NCBI RefSeq assembly: GCF_011090185.1
Contig: NZ_JAAFGS010000008.1
Coordinates: 62,001 to 126,000, forward strand
Origin: Saccharibacillus alkalitolerans
Lineage (GTDB): Bacteria; Bacillota; Bacilli; Paenibacillales; Paenibacillaceae
Direction: 5' to 3'
Length of the DNA stretch: 64,000 nt
The notes under the pieces were generated by a model. That model was not told the origin of the DNA and did no database searches. It worked only from the letters and a program-made list of their open reading frames with translations. Made by a program: the position numbers and the translations under genes. Below are positions 17,716-25,815 of the stretch, one piece after another; within the stretch, counting starts at the first letter, position 1; every line of letters begins with the position of its first letter.

Positions 17716-18036
17716 ATGGCGATTGCGGAAGTGACGATCATCCCGATCGGAACGGGCACGACAAGCTTGAGCGGTTATGTGGCGGAAATGCAGCGGAAGC
17801 TGGAGACGCTCGAAGGCGTCGAATACGAATTGACCTCGATGAGCACGATTATCGAAGGACCGCTGGATCGGATTCTGGAGGCGGTGAAGGCGCTGCATGA
17901 GCATACGTTCGAGTCCGGGGCGCAGCGGGTATCGACGTCGATCAAGATCGACGACCGCCGCGACAAGGCAGGCTCGTCCGTGCAGAAGCTGGCCTCGGTG
18001 CATGCAAAGCTGGCCGAACACGGCGGGACCGAATGA
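17716..18036 (+). CDS. MTH1187 / YqgV family thiamine-binding protein
   Basis: 106 residues; ATG 8 bases after AAAGGAGG, chosen over an in-frame GTG that overlaps the ribosome binding site. MAIAEVTIIPIGTGTTSLSGYVAEMQ, YELTSMSTIIEGPLDRILEAV and QRVSTSIKIDDRRDK are diagnostic of the MTH1187/YkoF-like family, small ferredoxin-fold proteins that form tetramers and bind thiamine or related hydroxymethylpyrimidine. Cytosolic. No thiamine genes or TPP riboswitch are next to it. Confidence 0.88.
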   Translation: MAIAEVTIIPIGTGTTSLSGYVAEMQRKLETLEGVEYELTSMSTIIEGPLDRILEAVKALHEHTFESGAQRVSTSIKIDDRRDKAGSSVQKLASVHAKLAEHGGTE

Positions 18037-18062
18037 CGCGGAGACATGAAAAAAGCCGCGGA

Positions 18063-18085
18063 ACCCGAAATTTCGGGATTTTTTG
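18063..18085 (+). terminator. Intrinsic terminator after the thiamine-binding protein gene
   Basis: CCCGAAATTTCGGG palindrome followed by ATTTTTTG. Confidence 0.75.
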
Positions 18086-18094
18086 AGAAGAGGC

Positions 18095-18122
18095 TTGCGC
18101 ATCCCTGAGAAAGGTGTATAAT
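18095..18122 (+). promoter_or_regulatory. tRNA-Thr promoter
   Basis: TTGCGC-N16-TATAAT, with a perfect -10, ending 31 bases before the tRNA 5' end. Confidence 0.75.
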
Positions 18123-18153
18123 AGATTTCGTTGCTGTTAAGACAGCAAGATAC

Positions 18154-18225
18154 GCTGATGTAGCTCAGGGGTAGAGCAACGCACTCGTAATGCGTAGGTC
18201 GGGGGTTCAATTCCCTTCATCAGCA
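18154..18225 (+). tRNA. tRNA-Thr (anticodon CGT)
   Basis: A 72-base cloverleaf: acceptor arms GCTGATG / CATCAGC with discriminator A, D arm GCTC-AGGGGTA-GAGC, anticodon stem ACGCA / TGCGT with loop CTCGTAA, so the anticodon is CGT reading ACG, and T loop TTCAATT. The 3' CCA is not encoded. It is a single tRNA gene with its own promoter and terminator, decoding a codon favoured in a GC-rich genome. Confidence 0.95.
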
Positions 18226-18240
18226 TCCAAGGCAGACAGG

Positions 18241-18280
18241 AAAGCGCGAGTTTCGGGAAACCGGGGCTCGCGCTTTTTGC
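18241..18280 (+). terminator. Intrinsic terminator after tRNA-Thr
   Basis: AAAGCGCGAG and CTCGCGCTTT form a 10-bp stem around a 16-base loop, followed by TTGC. Confidence 0.75.
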
Positions 18281-18447
18281 TGTGCCGTTCTTTTTCGGAA
18301 AAACCCGGTATTTCGAACCAAAATCAAGCGATTAAGCAAAAGAGGACCAAAATCCTAAAAATTCGACAAATTGTGCCGTAATATATAGAAAGAAAGCAAA
18401 ACGGCGGCAGAAGGATCAAATAATCGGTCGAAAAGGTGATGAGAACA

Positions 18448-20067
18448 GTGGGAAAGGCATCGGAGGACCGAAAAACAGGGCTCGACGAGACTTCGCGGCG
18501 CGCAAAAGGCAAGGTCAGCCTGCGCGCGCTGTTTTCGGGTCTCGTGGCTTTGACTTTTTTGATGACGCTGGTTCTTACGCTGTTCGCTTCTTACCGTTCG
18601 GAACAAAAGCTGCTGGAGACGCGCACGCTGGATGCCAACGTTCGCGAATCGGAGCGGGTGGGCCATGCGATGAATATGCTGTTCTTCTCGATCGGCAAAA
18701 GCTTGACGGCTTTCGCGGACGAATTTACCGAACTGGCGACGCTGCGTGCGTCCGCGGAAGCGAAACATGAGCTCAAGCTCCTCTATGACAGCGGAGGTTA
18801 TTTTTCTTTCGTGTTCGTGGCGGGTGCGGACGGCAGTATATCGGCTTTTTACGAAAACGAAAAAGGCAATCAAGGCAAACCGGAGCGTGTCGACGAGGCA
18901 GCGCTGAGCGAAGCCGTAAAAGCCAACAGGTCGTTCCAGTCCCAACCTTACAAGGATGCATACGGAGAAATGGTCATGCTGATCAGCGAGCCGGTCTATA
19001 CCGAGGAAGGCGTGTATCTGGGAATCGTCGGAGGCGCGCTGCATCTGCATGCGCCGGATGTGCTGGGCGAGCTTTTCGGCGGGCAGTCGGTCGACGAGAC
19101 CGGATCGTATACGTATATCGTCGACGCGGCCGGCCGGCTCATCTACCATCCGAATCCGAAACGAATCGGAGAGAATGTGAGCGCCAATCCGGCGGTCGCT
19201 CAATTGGCACTCGGGAACAGCGGGCAGGGGAAGCTGGTCAATTCGGAAGGCAGAATGTTCCTGGTCGGTTATACAGCTATACCGACGACGCGCTGGGGGA
19301 TTGTAGCCCAGACGCCGACGGATCTGATAGACGCGCAGCAGATGGAACAGATGCGGGGAACGCTGATGGTCGTACTGGGACCGTTTCTGGCGCTGTCCGC
19401 CCTCGCGCTCTTCCTGGCCAGGCGGCTGGCGGCTCCGTTTGTGTCGTTGGCCGATTTTGTCGCGCATGCGGCGGATCGTCCCCAGGACGAAGTCATGCCT
19501 TGCATCAAGCGGCATTGGAATCGCGAGGCCGACCTGCTGAACCGGGCCGTCATGCGAACGGTGCGGGAGATGAAGCGGCAGAATCGCGACTTGAACGATT
19601 TTGCGCTCAAAGATTCGCTGACCGGCCTGCCGAATCGCCGGTCGCTGGACGAGACGTTGGAGAAGCTGGCAGGCGACAATCAGCCGTTTTCGCTGCTGCT
19701 GATCGATATCGACCGCTTCAAGTCGGTCAACGACCGCTACGGGCATGCGGCCGGCGACGAAGTGCTTCGATCGGTCGCCCGCAAACTGGAGGAGACGATT
19801 GACGGCAGCGATGTGTGCGGACGTTACGGGGGAGAGGAGTTTATCGTCGTTTTGCCGGGCCGCAGCCTGCCGGAGACGTACGAGATGGCCGAATCTCTGC
19901 GCTTGGCGGTGGCTGCCCACGAAAACTCGCTTCGCATTCCCGTTACCCTGTCGATCGGCGCGTCGATCTGCCCGCTGCAGGCCGCGCGCGTCGACGATCT
20001 GTTCGAGCTGGCCGACCGGGCCCTGTACCGAGCGAAGGAAGGCGGCCGCAACCGCGTCGTGGTCTGA
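18448..20067 (+). CDS. Membrane diguanylate cyclase with Cache-type sensor
   Basis: 539 residues from a GTG seven bases after AAAAGGTGAT, the best-spaced start; an in-frame ATG nine bases earlier overlaps that ribosome binding site. Membrane segment 1 at about residues 27-47 (LFSGLVALTFLMTLVLTLFA), an extracellular dCache-like sensor to about 290, membrane segment 2 near 305-325, then a C-terminal GGDEF domain with DSLTGLPNRRSLDE, IDIDRFKSVNDRYGHAAGDE and the active-site loop GGEEF. It should make c-di-GMP from two GTP, linking an external signal to motility or matrix production. The inhibitory I-site RxxD is replaced by DGSD, so product feedback may be absent. Confidence 0.9.
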   Translation: MGKASEDRKTGLDETSRRAKGKVSLRALFSGLVALTFLMTLVLTLFASYRSEQKLLETRTLDANVRESERVGHAMNMLFFSIGKSLTAFADEFTELATLRASAEAKHELKLLYDSGGYFSFVFVAGADGSISAFYENEKGNQGKPERVDEAALSEAVKANRSFQSQPYKDAYGEMVMLISEPVYTEEGVYLGIVGGALHLHAPDVLGELFGGQSVDETGSYTYIVDAAGRLIYHPNPKRIGENVSANPAVAQLALGNSGQGKLVNSEGRMFLVGYTAIPTTRWGIVAQTPTDLIDAQQMEQMRGTLMVVLGPFLALSALALFLARRLAAPFVSLADFVAHAADRPQDEVMPCIKRHWNREADLLNRAVMRTVREMKRQNRDLNDFALKDSLTGLPNRRSLDETLEKLAGDNQPFSLLLIDIDRFKSVNDRYGHAAGDEVLRSVARKLEETIDGSDVCGRYGGEEFIVVLPGRSLPETYEMAESLRLAVAAHENSLRIPVTLSIGASICPLQAARVDDLFELADRALYRAKEGGRNRVVV

Positions 20068-20116
20068 TTTGACCGGCGCGCCGGCCGTACGGCTTCGGTC
20101 TTGAACCTGCATACAC

Positions 20117-20165
20117 AAAAAGAACGCGTTTCCCTCGGCTGCCGGGATTAACGCGTTCTTTTTGT
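20117..20165. terminator. Bidirectional intrinsic terminator
   Basis: AAAAAGAACGCGTT and AACGCGTTCTTTTT arms around a CG-rich loop, between the convergent cyclase and Gly/Ser/His-rich protein genes. Confidence 0.85.
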
Positions 20166-20185
20166 TGGCTCGAAACTTTCCGAAG

Positions 20186-20437
20186 TCATTCGCCCCCGCC
20201 CCCTCCGCCGTCTCCGCCGCCGGAATCGCAGCTTCCGCCGTCATAAGACGAAGAGTGCCCGCAGTCGTTATGCGAGTGGGAATGCGAATGGTTGTCCGAT
20301 CCGCCGAAGAAGAAAAATCCGCTGCCGGAGTTCGAGTAATCGCCTCCGCGCGAATGCGACCGGGATCTGCCGCTTTTCGGGTTGATCAGGGAGAACGCCA
20401 CGAACGCGATAATCAGAATCCAGATGAACGCTGCCAT
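20186..20437 (-). CDS. Small membrane-anchored Gly/Ser/His-rich protein
   Basis: 83 residues; ATG seven bases after AAGGAGG, an excellent site. One N-terminal membrane helix (MAAFIWILIIAFVAFSLIN) is followed by a basic stretch KSGRSRSHSRGG and a low-complexity tail with SDNHSHSHSHNDCGHSSS and a run DSGGGDGGGGGGE. The alternating His-Ser track and two Cys suggest metal contact or disorder at the surface. I do not recognise a characterised family; short glycine-rich tails of this kind recur in Bacillales hypothetical proteins. Transcribed alone. The roughly 310 bases upstream (20438-20747) hold no other gene. Confidence 0.65.
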   Translation of the reverse strand: MAAFIWILIIAFVAFSLINPKSGRSRSHSRGGDYSNSGSGFFFFGGSDNHSHSHSHNDCGHSSSYDGGSCDSGGGDGGGGGGE

Positions 20438-20747
20438 ACGATTGCCTCCTTGTAATGAATAAAATGGAAGGACGGAAAGCGGGAATTCGAGTTTCCCTCC
20501 TTGCTTCATATACGCGCGAAGGAAGGAGAAAGTTCGTTTTCGGCGAAAAAAGAATGATATCCCGGAAGAAAGCGACTTTGGTCCCTGAAAAAGGATTTCG
20601 AAAAGGGCGGAGCATCCCGAGCCTTTGCAGGGAAGCGGGAGCATACGCCTATTTCCGGGCCTCTGCTCGCGATCCTGCCGCCGAGTATGATAAAATACTT
20701 GTATCGAAAACGAGAACGTATGATCTGTTTATCCGAGGAGGAACGTT

Positions 20748-21854
20748 ATGAGCATCGACATGATCAAGCCGCCGGCGGAAGTGCTGCACGAGCGCGAACT
20801 TACGGCGCTGCGCGCGGAAGACCGGGGCAAGCGCCCGCCGAACTGGAAGCTGTCGCCCGCCGCCGTCCGGGACTTTCTGATCGGGCGGGAGAAGCCGGCC
20901 GAGCTGGACGGTGAATACATACCCATCACGCGCAAATTTTACGGGAACGACGTCCTGATCGAACGGGCGGTGGTAACGCTGGCCGGCAACCGGGGGCTGA
21001 TGCTCGTCGGGGAACCCGGCACGGCCAAGACGATGCTGAGCGAGCTGCTGGCCGCCGCGATTTCGGGGACGAGCACCAATACGATCCAGGGAACCGCGGG
21101 CACGACCGAAGATACGATCAAGTACTCCTGGAATTACGCGATGCTGCTCGATAAAGGACCGTCCGAGGAAGCGCTGGTGCCGTCCCCGCTCTACCAGGGG
21201 ATGAAAAAGGGCATCCTCACCCGGTTCGAGGAGATTACCCGCTGCCCGTCGGAAGCGCAGGACAGCTTGATCAGCATCATGAGCGACAAGGTCATGAACA
21301 TTCCCGAGCTGGGCGACGGCGTGCTGTTCGCCAAGCCGGGCTTCAACGTGATCGGCACCGCGAACATCCGGGACAAAGGCGTCAACGAGATGAGCAGCGC
21401 GCTTAAACGGCGGTTCAACTTCGAGACCATCCGGCCGATCGAAAACGTGAAAATGGAAGCGAAAATCATCGAGTCGCAGGCTTCGAACCTGCTGAGCCAC
21501 GGAGGCATCGACGCCTCGGTGGACCCCGACGTGGTGGAGCTGCTGGCGACGACCTTTATCGAACTGCGCACGGGCCGTACACGCGAAGGCTATAAGATCG
21601 AAGTGCCGCAGGCGGTCATGAGCACGGCCGAAGCCGTCTCCGTGTACGTGCAGAGCGCGATGACTTCCTATTATTACGAAGAAGGCGGACTGTCGCTGGA
21701 GCGCCTGGTGCAGAACATGCTCGGCACGGTCGCGAAGGAAAACGCGAAGGATCTGGGCGCGCTTCAGGCGTATTTTTCGAAAGTGGTCAAGGAACGGGCC
21801 CGCACGGAGCCGCTGTGGGACGCCTACTATAAGGAGAAAAAATGGATCGGCTGA
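20748..21854 (+). CDS. MoxR-type AAA+ ATPase (YehL-like)
   Basis: 368 residues; AGGAGG before the ATG. Walker A GEPGTAKT at 88-95, Walker B region GILTRFEEITR at 155-165, sensor 1 GTAN at 203-206 and arginine finger LKRRF near 219-223. The Walker B acid normally Asp is Glu (RFEEI). MoxR ATPases act as chaperone-like remodelers, usually with VWA-domain partners, cofactor or metal insertion being known examples. The VWA partner is encoded two genes downstream. It heads a seven-gene block whose members match E. coli YehL, YehM, YehP, YehI and YehQ. It overlaps the next gene by 13 bases. Confidence 0.88.
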   Translation: MSIDMIKPPAEVLHERELTALRAEDRGKRPPNWKLSPAAVRDFLIGREKPAELDGEYIPITRKFYGNDVLIERAVVTLAGNRGLMLVGEPGTAKTMLSELLAAAISGTSTNTIQGTAGTTEDTIKYSWNYAMLLDKGPSEEALVPSPLYQGMKKGILTRFEEITRCPSEAQDSLISIMSDKVMNIPELGDGVLFAKPGFNVIGTANIRDKGVNEMSSALKRRFNFETIRPIENVKMEAKIIESQASNLLSHGGIDASVDPDVVELLATTFIELRTGRTREGYKIEVPQAVMSTAEAVSVYVQSAMTSYYYEEGGLSLERLVQNMLGTVAKENAKDLGALQAYFSKVVKERARTEPLWDAYYKEKKWIG

Positions 21855-24661
21855 AGGCGTCCGCGTTCGGACTGCCGTTTTGCTCGGCGGCGCGCGGAGA
21901 AGCGGGCGAAGCCGGCATTCATGGCGCGGCCGGGGAAGGATCGGCCGAATTCGTCGCTGCCGAAGGAACGGCGGATGCGCCCCGTCGATCCCCGGAGGAC
22001 GAAGAACTCGGCCTGCCTCCCGGAACGGAAGCCGAAATGCAGGAGATCGACGGACTGTTCGCGGCGAAAGTGTTCGATTTGAACGGGCCGGTCGTGCATT
22101 TTCCGATCCGGCATCACAGCCCGGCATGCTCTCATCATCTGCTGCGGACATTCGCGGCATACAACCCGGACATCGTGCTGATCGAAGGGCCGGAGAGCGG
22201 CAATCCGCTCGTTCCGGTGCTGGCCGATCCGGCAACGAAGGCGCCGGTAAGCCTGTATTACGGCTACGAGGACGAGCACGGCCGGGGCGCCTGCTATTTC
22301 CCGCTGCTGGATTATTCGCCGGAGTACGCGGCGATCCGGGAAGCGGCGGCGCGGGGAATTCCCGCGCGCTTTATCGACCTGGATTACCGCGGCAGGCCGG
22401 AAGCCGCCGAGGAGGGCGGCAAAGCGTCCGCCCAGGACGAGGCGCTGCTGGCGGGCTCGGCCTTTATCGGGCGGCTGTGCCGTTCGAGCCGTTCCCGCAG
22501 CTTCGACGAGCTGTGGGAGCGGGCGTTCGAGATCGGCGGACTGAGCCGCGATACGCGCGAATTCGCGCGGGGCGTATTCGCGTACTGCACGCTGTCGCGA
22601 ATGGCGTACCCGCCGGAGAGACTGAGGCTCGAAGGCGACCTGGCCCGCGAAGCGCGGATGCGGGAGCTTATCGCGGAGGCGCGGGAGAGCTTCGGCCGGG
22701 TGCTGGTCGTGACCGGAGGGTTCCACACCTACGGTCTGGTGGCCGGCGAGAAGGACGGCGGGGAAAGGGACGGCGGCTTTGCCGCGGCGATCGGCGCGGA
22801 TTCCGCCGCTTCCGCCGCGAAGGCGGAAGCGAACGATCCGGGGAGCCGCCCGGGGACGGGTCTTCGCGAAGAGGCTGCGGACGCGCCGCCGGACGGGCGG
22901 CCGACCCGCTATGGCGGAGGAAGCGGGGAGCCGCTTCTTAAGCCGATCTATCCGATGGTGTATACCTTCGAGGAGGCGGACCGCCTGAACGGCTACGCCA
23001 GCGGCATGCCGCATGTCGGATACTACGACCGGATCTGGCAGCTGCTGAAGTCCGGCGAGACGAAGCCTTACGACCGGGCCGGACTGGAACTGCTGGCGCG
23101 GCTGGGCAGGGAGCTGCGCCGCGAAGCCGAAGGCGTATCCACCGCGGACGGGATCGAGGCGTACGGCCTGATGCAGGGACTGGCGGCGCTGCGAAGCAAG
23201 AGTCAGCCGGGCGCCTACGAACTGACGGATGCCGTGACGTCGTCTTTCGTCAAGGGCGAGCGCACGATCGCCGCGGACCGGCCGCTCGGGAAGCTGCTGG
23301 AGCTGATGACCGGCGACCGGATCGGCGAAGTGGCGCCGAACGAGTTTGCGGTTCCGATCGTCGAAGACTTCAAGGCGCGGGCGGCCGCCTGCCGCCTGAA
23401 TCTGAAGTCGACGGGAAGGCACAGGAAGGCGCTTGAGCCGTACGCCAAGCCGGCGCACCGCGAAGCCAGCCGCCTGCTGCACTGCGCGGAGTTTCTCGGG
23501 ACGGAGTTCGCGAACAAGGAAGCGGGGCCCGATTGGGTCGCGCGGCGGGACATGAACCTCGTCCGGGAGACGTGGACGTATTCGTATTCGTCGCGGACGG
23601 AAGCTCGCCTGATCGAGAACTCGATCTACGGAGGAACGGTCGCCCAGGCGGCCGAAGCCAAAATCGCCGAAGAACTGAACCGCGTGCCCGAGCATCACAG
23701 CGGCGAAACCGCGCTCTGGCTGCTGCGCGCGCTCGTTATGGGGCTGGAAAGCCTGGCCGGCCGGCTGTTCGATCGGCTGGAATCGGCGCTGCGCCGGGAC
23801 GGAAGCTTCCTGTCGCTGTGCGGCACGCTGGAGCAGCTGGACCGGATTCGTTCCCATCGCCGGCTGCTCGGCGTATCCGACGAACGGCGCCTGCGCCGGC
23901 TTGCGGAGGAGGCTTACGCGGCGGCGGTCCTGCGTCTGCCGGGTCTGAACGGACTGAAGCCGGACGAGCAGCCGCAGGCCGTCGAAGGGCTGAAGCTGCT
24001 GCATATGCACGCCGCCGGGAGATCCGGCGGCGCGGACGATTTGGATAGTGCGGCGGATCTCGGCGGTGCGGCGGATCTCGGCGGTACGGACGTTCGCGGT
24101 AGTACGGCGGCTGGCGGAGGCCGGGCCGGCCACGGAGGAGCCGCCGCGGACGAGAACTTCCGCGATCGGCTGGGCGAGCTGCTGGCCGTGCGCGACCTGG
24201 CCCCGAGGCTTGAAGGCGCGGCGGCGGCGATTCTCGTCCGGCTGGGTCAGACGGCGCCGGACGACATTTCCCGGCGGGCCCGCGCCTATATGCTGGGAAC
24301 GCCGGATCAGGTGCTGAAAAGCGCCGATTATTTGCAGGGCGTGTTCGCGCTGGCGCGCGACGCGCTCATGCAGGACGACATCCTGCTGGCCGACCTGAGC
24401 GGGCTGCTGGAACGGCTGCCGCACGAAGATTTCCTGCGGCTGCTGCCGGAGCTGCGGCTTGCCTTCACGTTCTTCACGCCGCCCGAGACGTCGCGGATCG
24501 CGGCCAAGGTGGCCGGGCTGCACGGCATTCCGCCTTCCCGGCTGGAGCGGCCGGCGGCGGACGAGGCGGCGCGGCTATCGGCGCTGAAGCTGGACCGGGC
24601 GATTCGAGAGGAGTTTGCCTTATGGAAACTGGAACCGGAAACGAACACAAAAGAGGAATGA
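21842..24661 (+). CDS. DUF5682 family protein (YehM-like)
   Basis: 939 residues; ATG after AAGGAGAAAAA inside the end of the ATPase gene, so translationally coupled. Conserved motifs are FPIRHHSPACSHHL at 87-100, IVLIEGPESGNPL at 111-123 and VVTGGFHTYGL at 289-299. The His-rich, Glu and GGFHT pattern recalls the ChaN/TIKI/EreA-type folds, so a hydrolase-like or metal-binding activity is possible; this is inference. The first 60 residues and stretches near 305-345 and 725-770 are Gly/Ala/Asp-rich low complexity, the latter with repeated DLGGA/DLGGT units. Soluble. YehM proteins have no known biochemical role to my knowledge. Confidence 0.8.
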   Translation: MDRLKASAFGLPFCSAARGEAGEAGIHGAAGEGSAEFVAAEGTADAPRRSPEDEELGLPPGTEAEMQEIDGLFAAKVFDLNGPVVHFPIRHHSPACSHHLLRTFAAYNPDIVLIEGPESGNPLVPVLADPATKAPVSLYYGYEDEHGRGACYFPLLDYSPEYAAIREAAARGIPARFIDLDYRGRPEAAEEGGKASAQDEALLAGSAFIGRLCRSSRSRSFDELWERAFEIGGLSRDTREFARGVFAYCTLSRMAYPPERLRLEGDLAREARMRELIAEARESFGRVLVVTGGFHTYGLVAGEKDGGERDGGFAAAIGADSAASAAKAEANDPGSRPGTGLREEAADAPPDGRPTRYGGGSGEPLLKPIYPMVYTFEEADRLNGYASGMPHVGYYDRIWQLLKSGETKPYDRAGLELLARLGRELRREAEGVSTADGIEAYGLMQGLAALRSKSQPGAYELTDAVTSSFVKGERTIAADRPLGKLLELMTGDRIGEVAPNEFAVPIVEDFKARAAACRLNLKSTGRHRKALEPYAKPAHREASRLLHCAEFLGTEFANKEAGPDWVARRDMNLVRETWTYSYSSRTEARLIENSIYGGTVAQAAEAKIAEELNRVPEHHSGETALWLLRALVMGLESLAGRLFDRLESALRRDGSFLSLCGTLEQLDRIRSHRRLLGVSDERRLRRLAEEAYAAAVLRLPGLNGLKPDEQPQAVEGLKLLHMHAAGRSGGADDLDSAADLGGAADLGGTDVRGSTAAGGGRAGHGGAAADENFRDRLGELLAVRDLAPRLEGAAAAILVRLGQTAPDDISRRARAYMLGTPDQVLKSADYLQGVFALARDALMQDDILLADLSGLLERLPHEDFLRLLPELRLAFTFFTPPETSRIAAKVAGLHGIPPSRLERPAADEAARLSALKLDRAIREEFALWKLEPETNTKEE

Positions 24662-25788
24662 GCGGCGAAGCGCTGAACCGCTGGCGGCTGCTGCTGGGCT
24701 CTTCCGCCGACGAGCCGCTTGCCGAGACGGGCGGCTACTCGCCGCAGGACTTCGCTTACCGCGAGCTGGACGAGCTGCTCGGCTATTTGTACGACCGGGA
24801 ATACGGCGAGGAGCAGGGCTATCGCGGCCGGAAAGGCGGCCGAGGCGGTTCCAGCCTGACCGTGCCCGGTTGGCTGGGCAAAGTCCGCAAGCTTTTTCCC
24901 AGGGAGACGGTGGAGATCCTGGAGAAGCAGGCGCTGGACCGATACGGCCTGAACGAGCTGCTGACCGACAAGGCGGTGCTGGAATCGCTGGAGCCGAACA
25001 TGAACCTGCTCAAGAATATCATGCAGTTCAAAGGCCGGATGAAGGGCGAGGTCGTGGCCAGCGCCAAAGAGATCGTGCGGCAGGTCGTCGAAGACCTGCG
25101 GCGCAGGCTGGAGTCCGAAGCGCGCGAGAACATCGCGGGCAAGCGGAGCCGCTACGTCGCCGGGCGAACCCGCTCGCTGCGCAATCTCAATATGAAGAAG
25201 ACGATTTCCCGCAATCTCAAAAATTACGACCGCGACAGACGCCGCTTCGTGGTGGACCGGCTGTATTTCGACGGACGGGTACAGCCTTACAACAAATGGC
25301 ATGTGATCATCGCGGTGGACGAAAGCGGCAGCATGCTGGATTCCGTCATTTACAGCTCGGTCATGGCCAGCATTTTTTACCGGCTGAACGCGCTCAAAAC
25401 GAGCCTGTTCGTGTTCGACACGGAAGTGGTAGACCTGAGCGGGCGGCTGGAAGATCCCGTGGACGTGCTGATGAGCGTGCAGCTCGGCGGAAGCACGCAT
25501 ATCGCCAAGGCGCTGCGCTACGGCGAGACGCTGATCGAGAACCCCGGACGCACGCTCTTCATCCTGGTCAGCGATCTGGAAGAAGGCTTCGCGCCGCAGC
25601 ACATGTACCGGGCCGCCAAAGACATTCTGGACGGAGGCTCGCGCATGCTGGTGCTGACCGCGCTCGACTTCGAAGGACACGGTTCCTACGACGAGCGCGC
25701 GGCGAGAACGCTCGCGGACATGGGGGCGGAAGTGGCGGCGATCACGCCGAACGCCCTGGCGGAGTGGATCGGCCGGGTCATCAATTAA
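24622..25788 (+). CDS. VWA-domain protein with intact MIDAS (YehP-like)
   Basis: 388 residues from the ATG eight bases after GAGAGGAG, overlapping the DUF5682 gene by 40 bases; an ATGA-overlap ATG 36 bases later has a poorer site. The N-terminal 200 residues are helical and basic. The C-terminal VWA domain holds AVDESGSM (231-238, the DxSxS metal site), GGSTHI with Thr292 and LVSDLEEG with Asp318, so the MIDAS is complete. VWA proteins of this sort are the adaptor partners of MoxR ATPases, presenting a metal-dependent docking surface. Cytosolic. Confidence 0.88.
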   Translation: METGTGNEHKRGMSGEALNRWRLLLGSSADEPLAETGGYSPQDFAYRELDELLGYLYDREYGEEQGYRGRKGGRGGSSLTVPGWLGKVRKLFPRETVEILEKQALDRYGLNELLTDKAVLESLEPNMNLLKNIMQFKGRMKGEVVASAKEIVRQVVEDLRRRLESEARENIAGKRSRYVAGRTRSLRNLNMKKTISRNLKNYDRDRRRFVVDRLYFDGRVQPYNKWHVIIAVDESGSMLDSVIYSSVMASIFYRLNALKTSLFVFDTEVVDLSGRLEDPVDVLMSVQLGGSTHIAKALRYGETLIENPGRTLFILVSDLEEGFAPQHMYRAAKDILDGGSRMLVLTALDFEGHGSYDERAARTLADMGAEVAAITPNALAEWIGRVIN

Positions 25789-25815
25789 ATCGAATCCTAT
25801 CGAGGAGGCATACAT

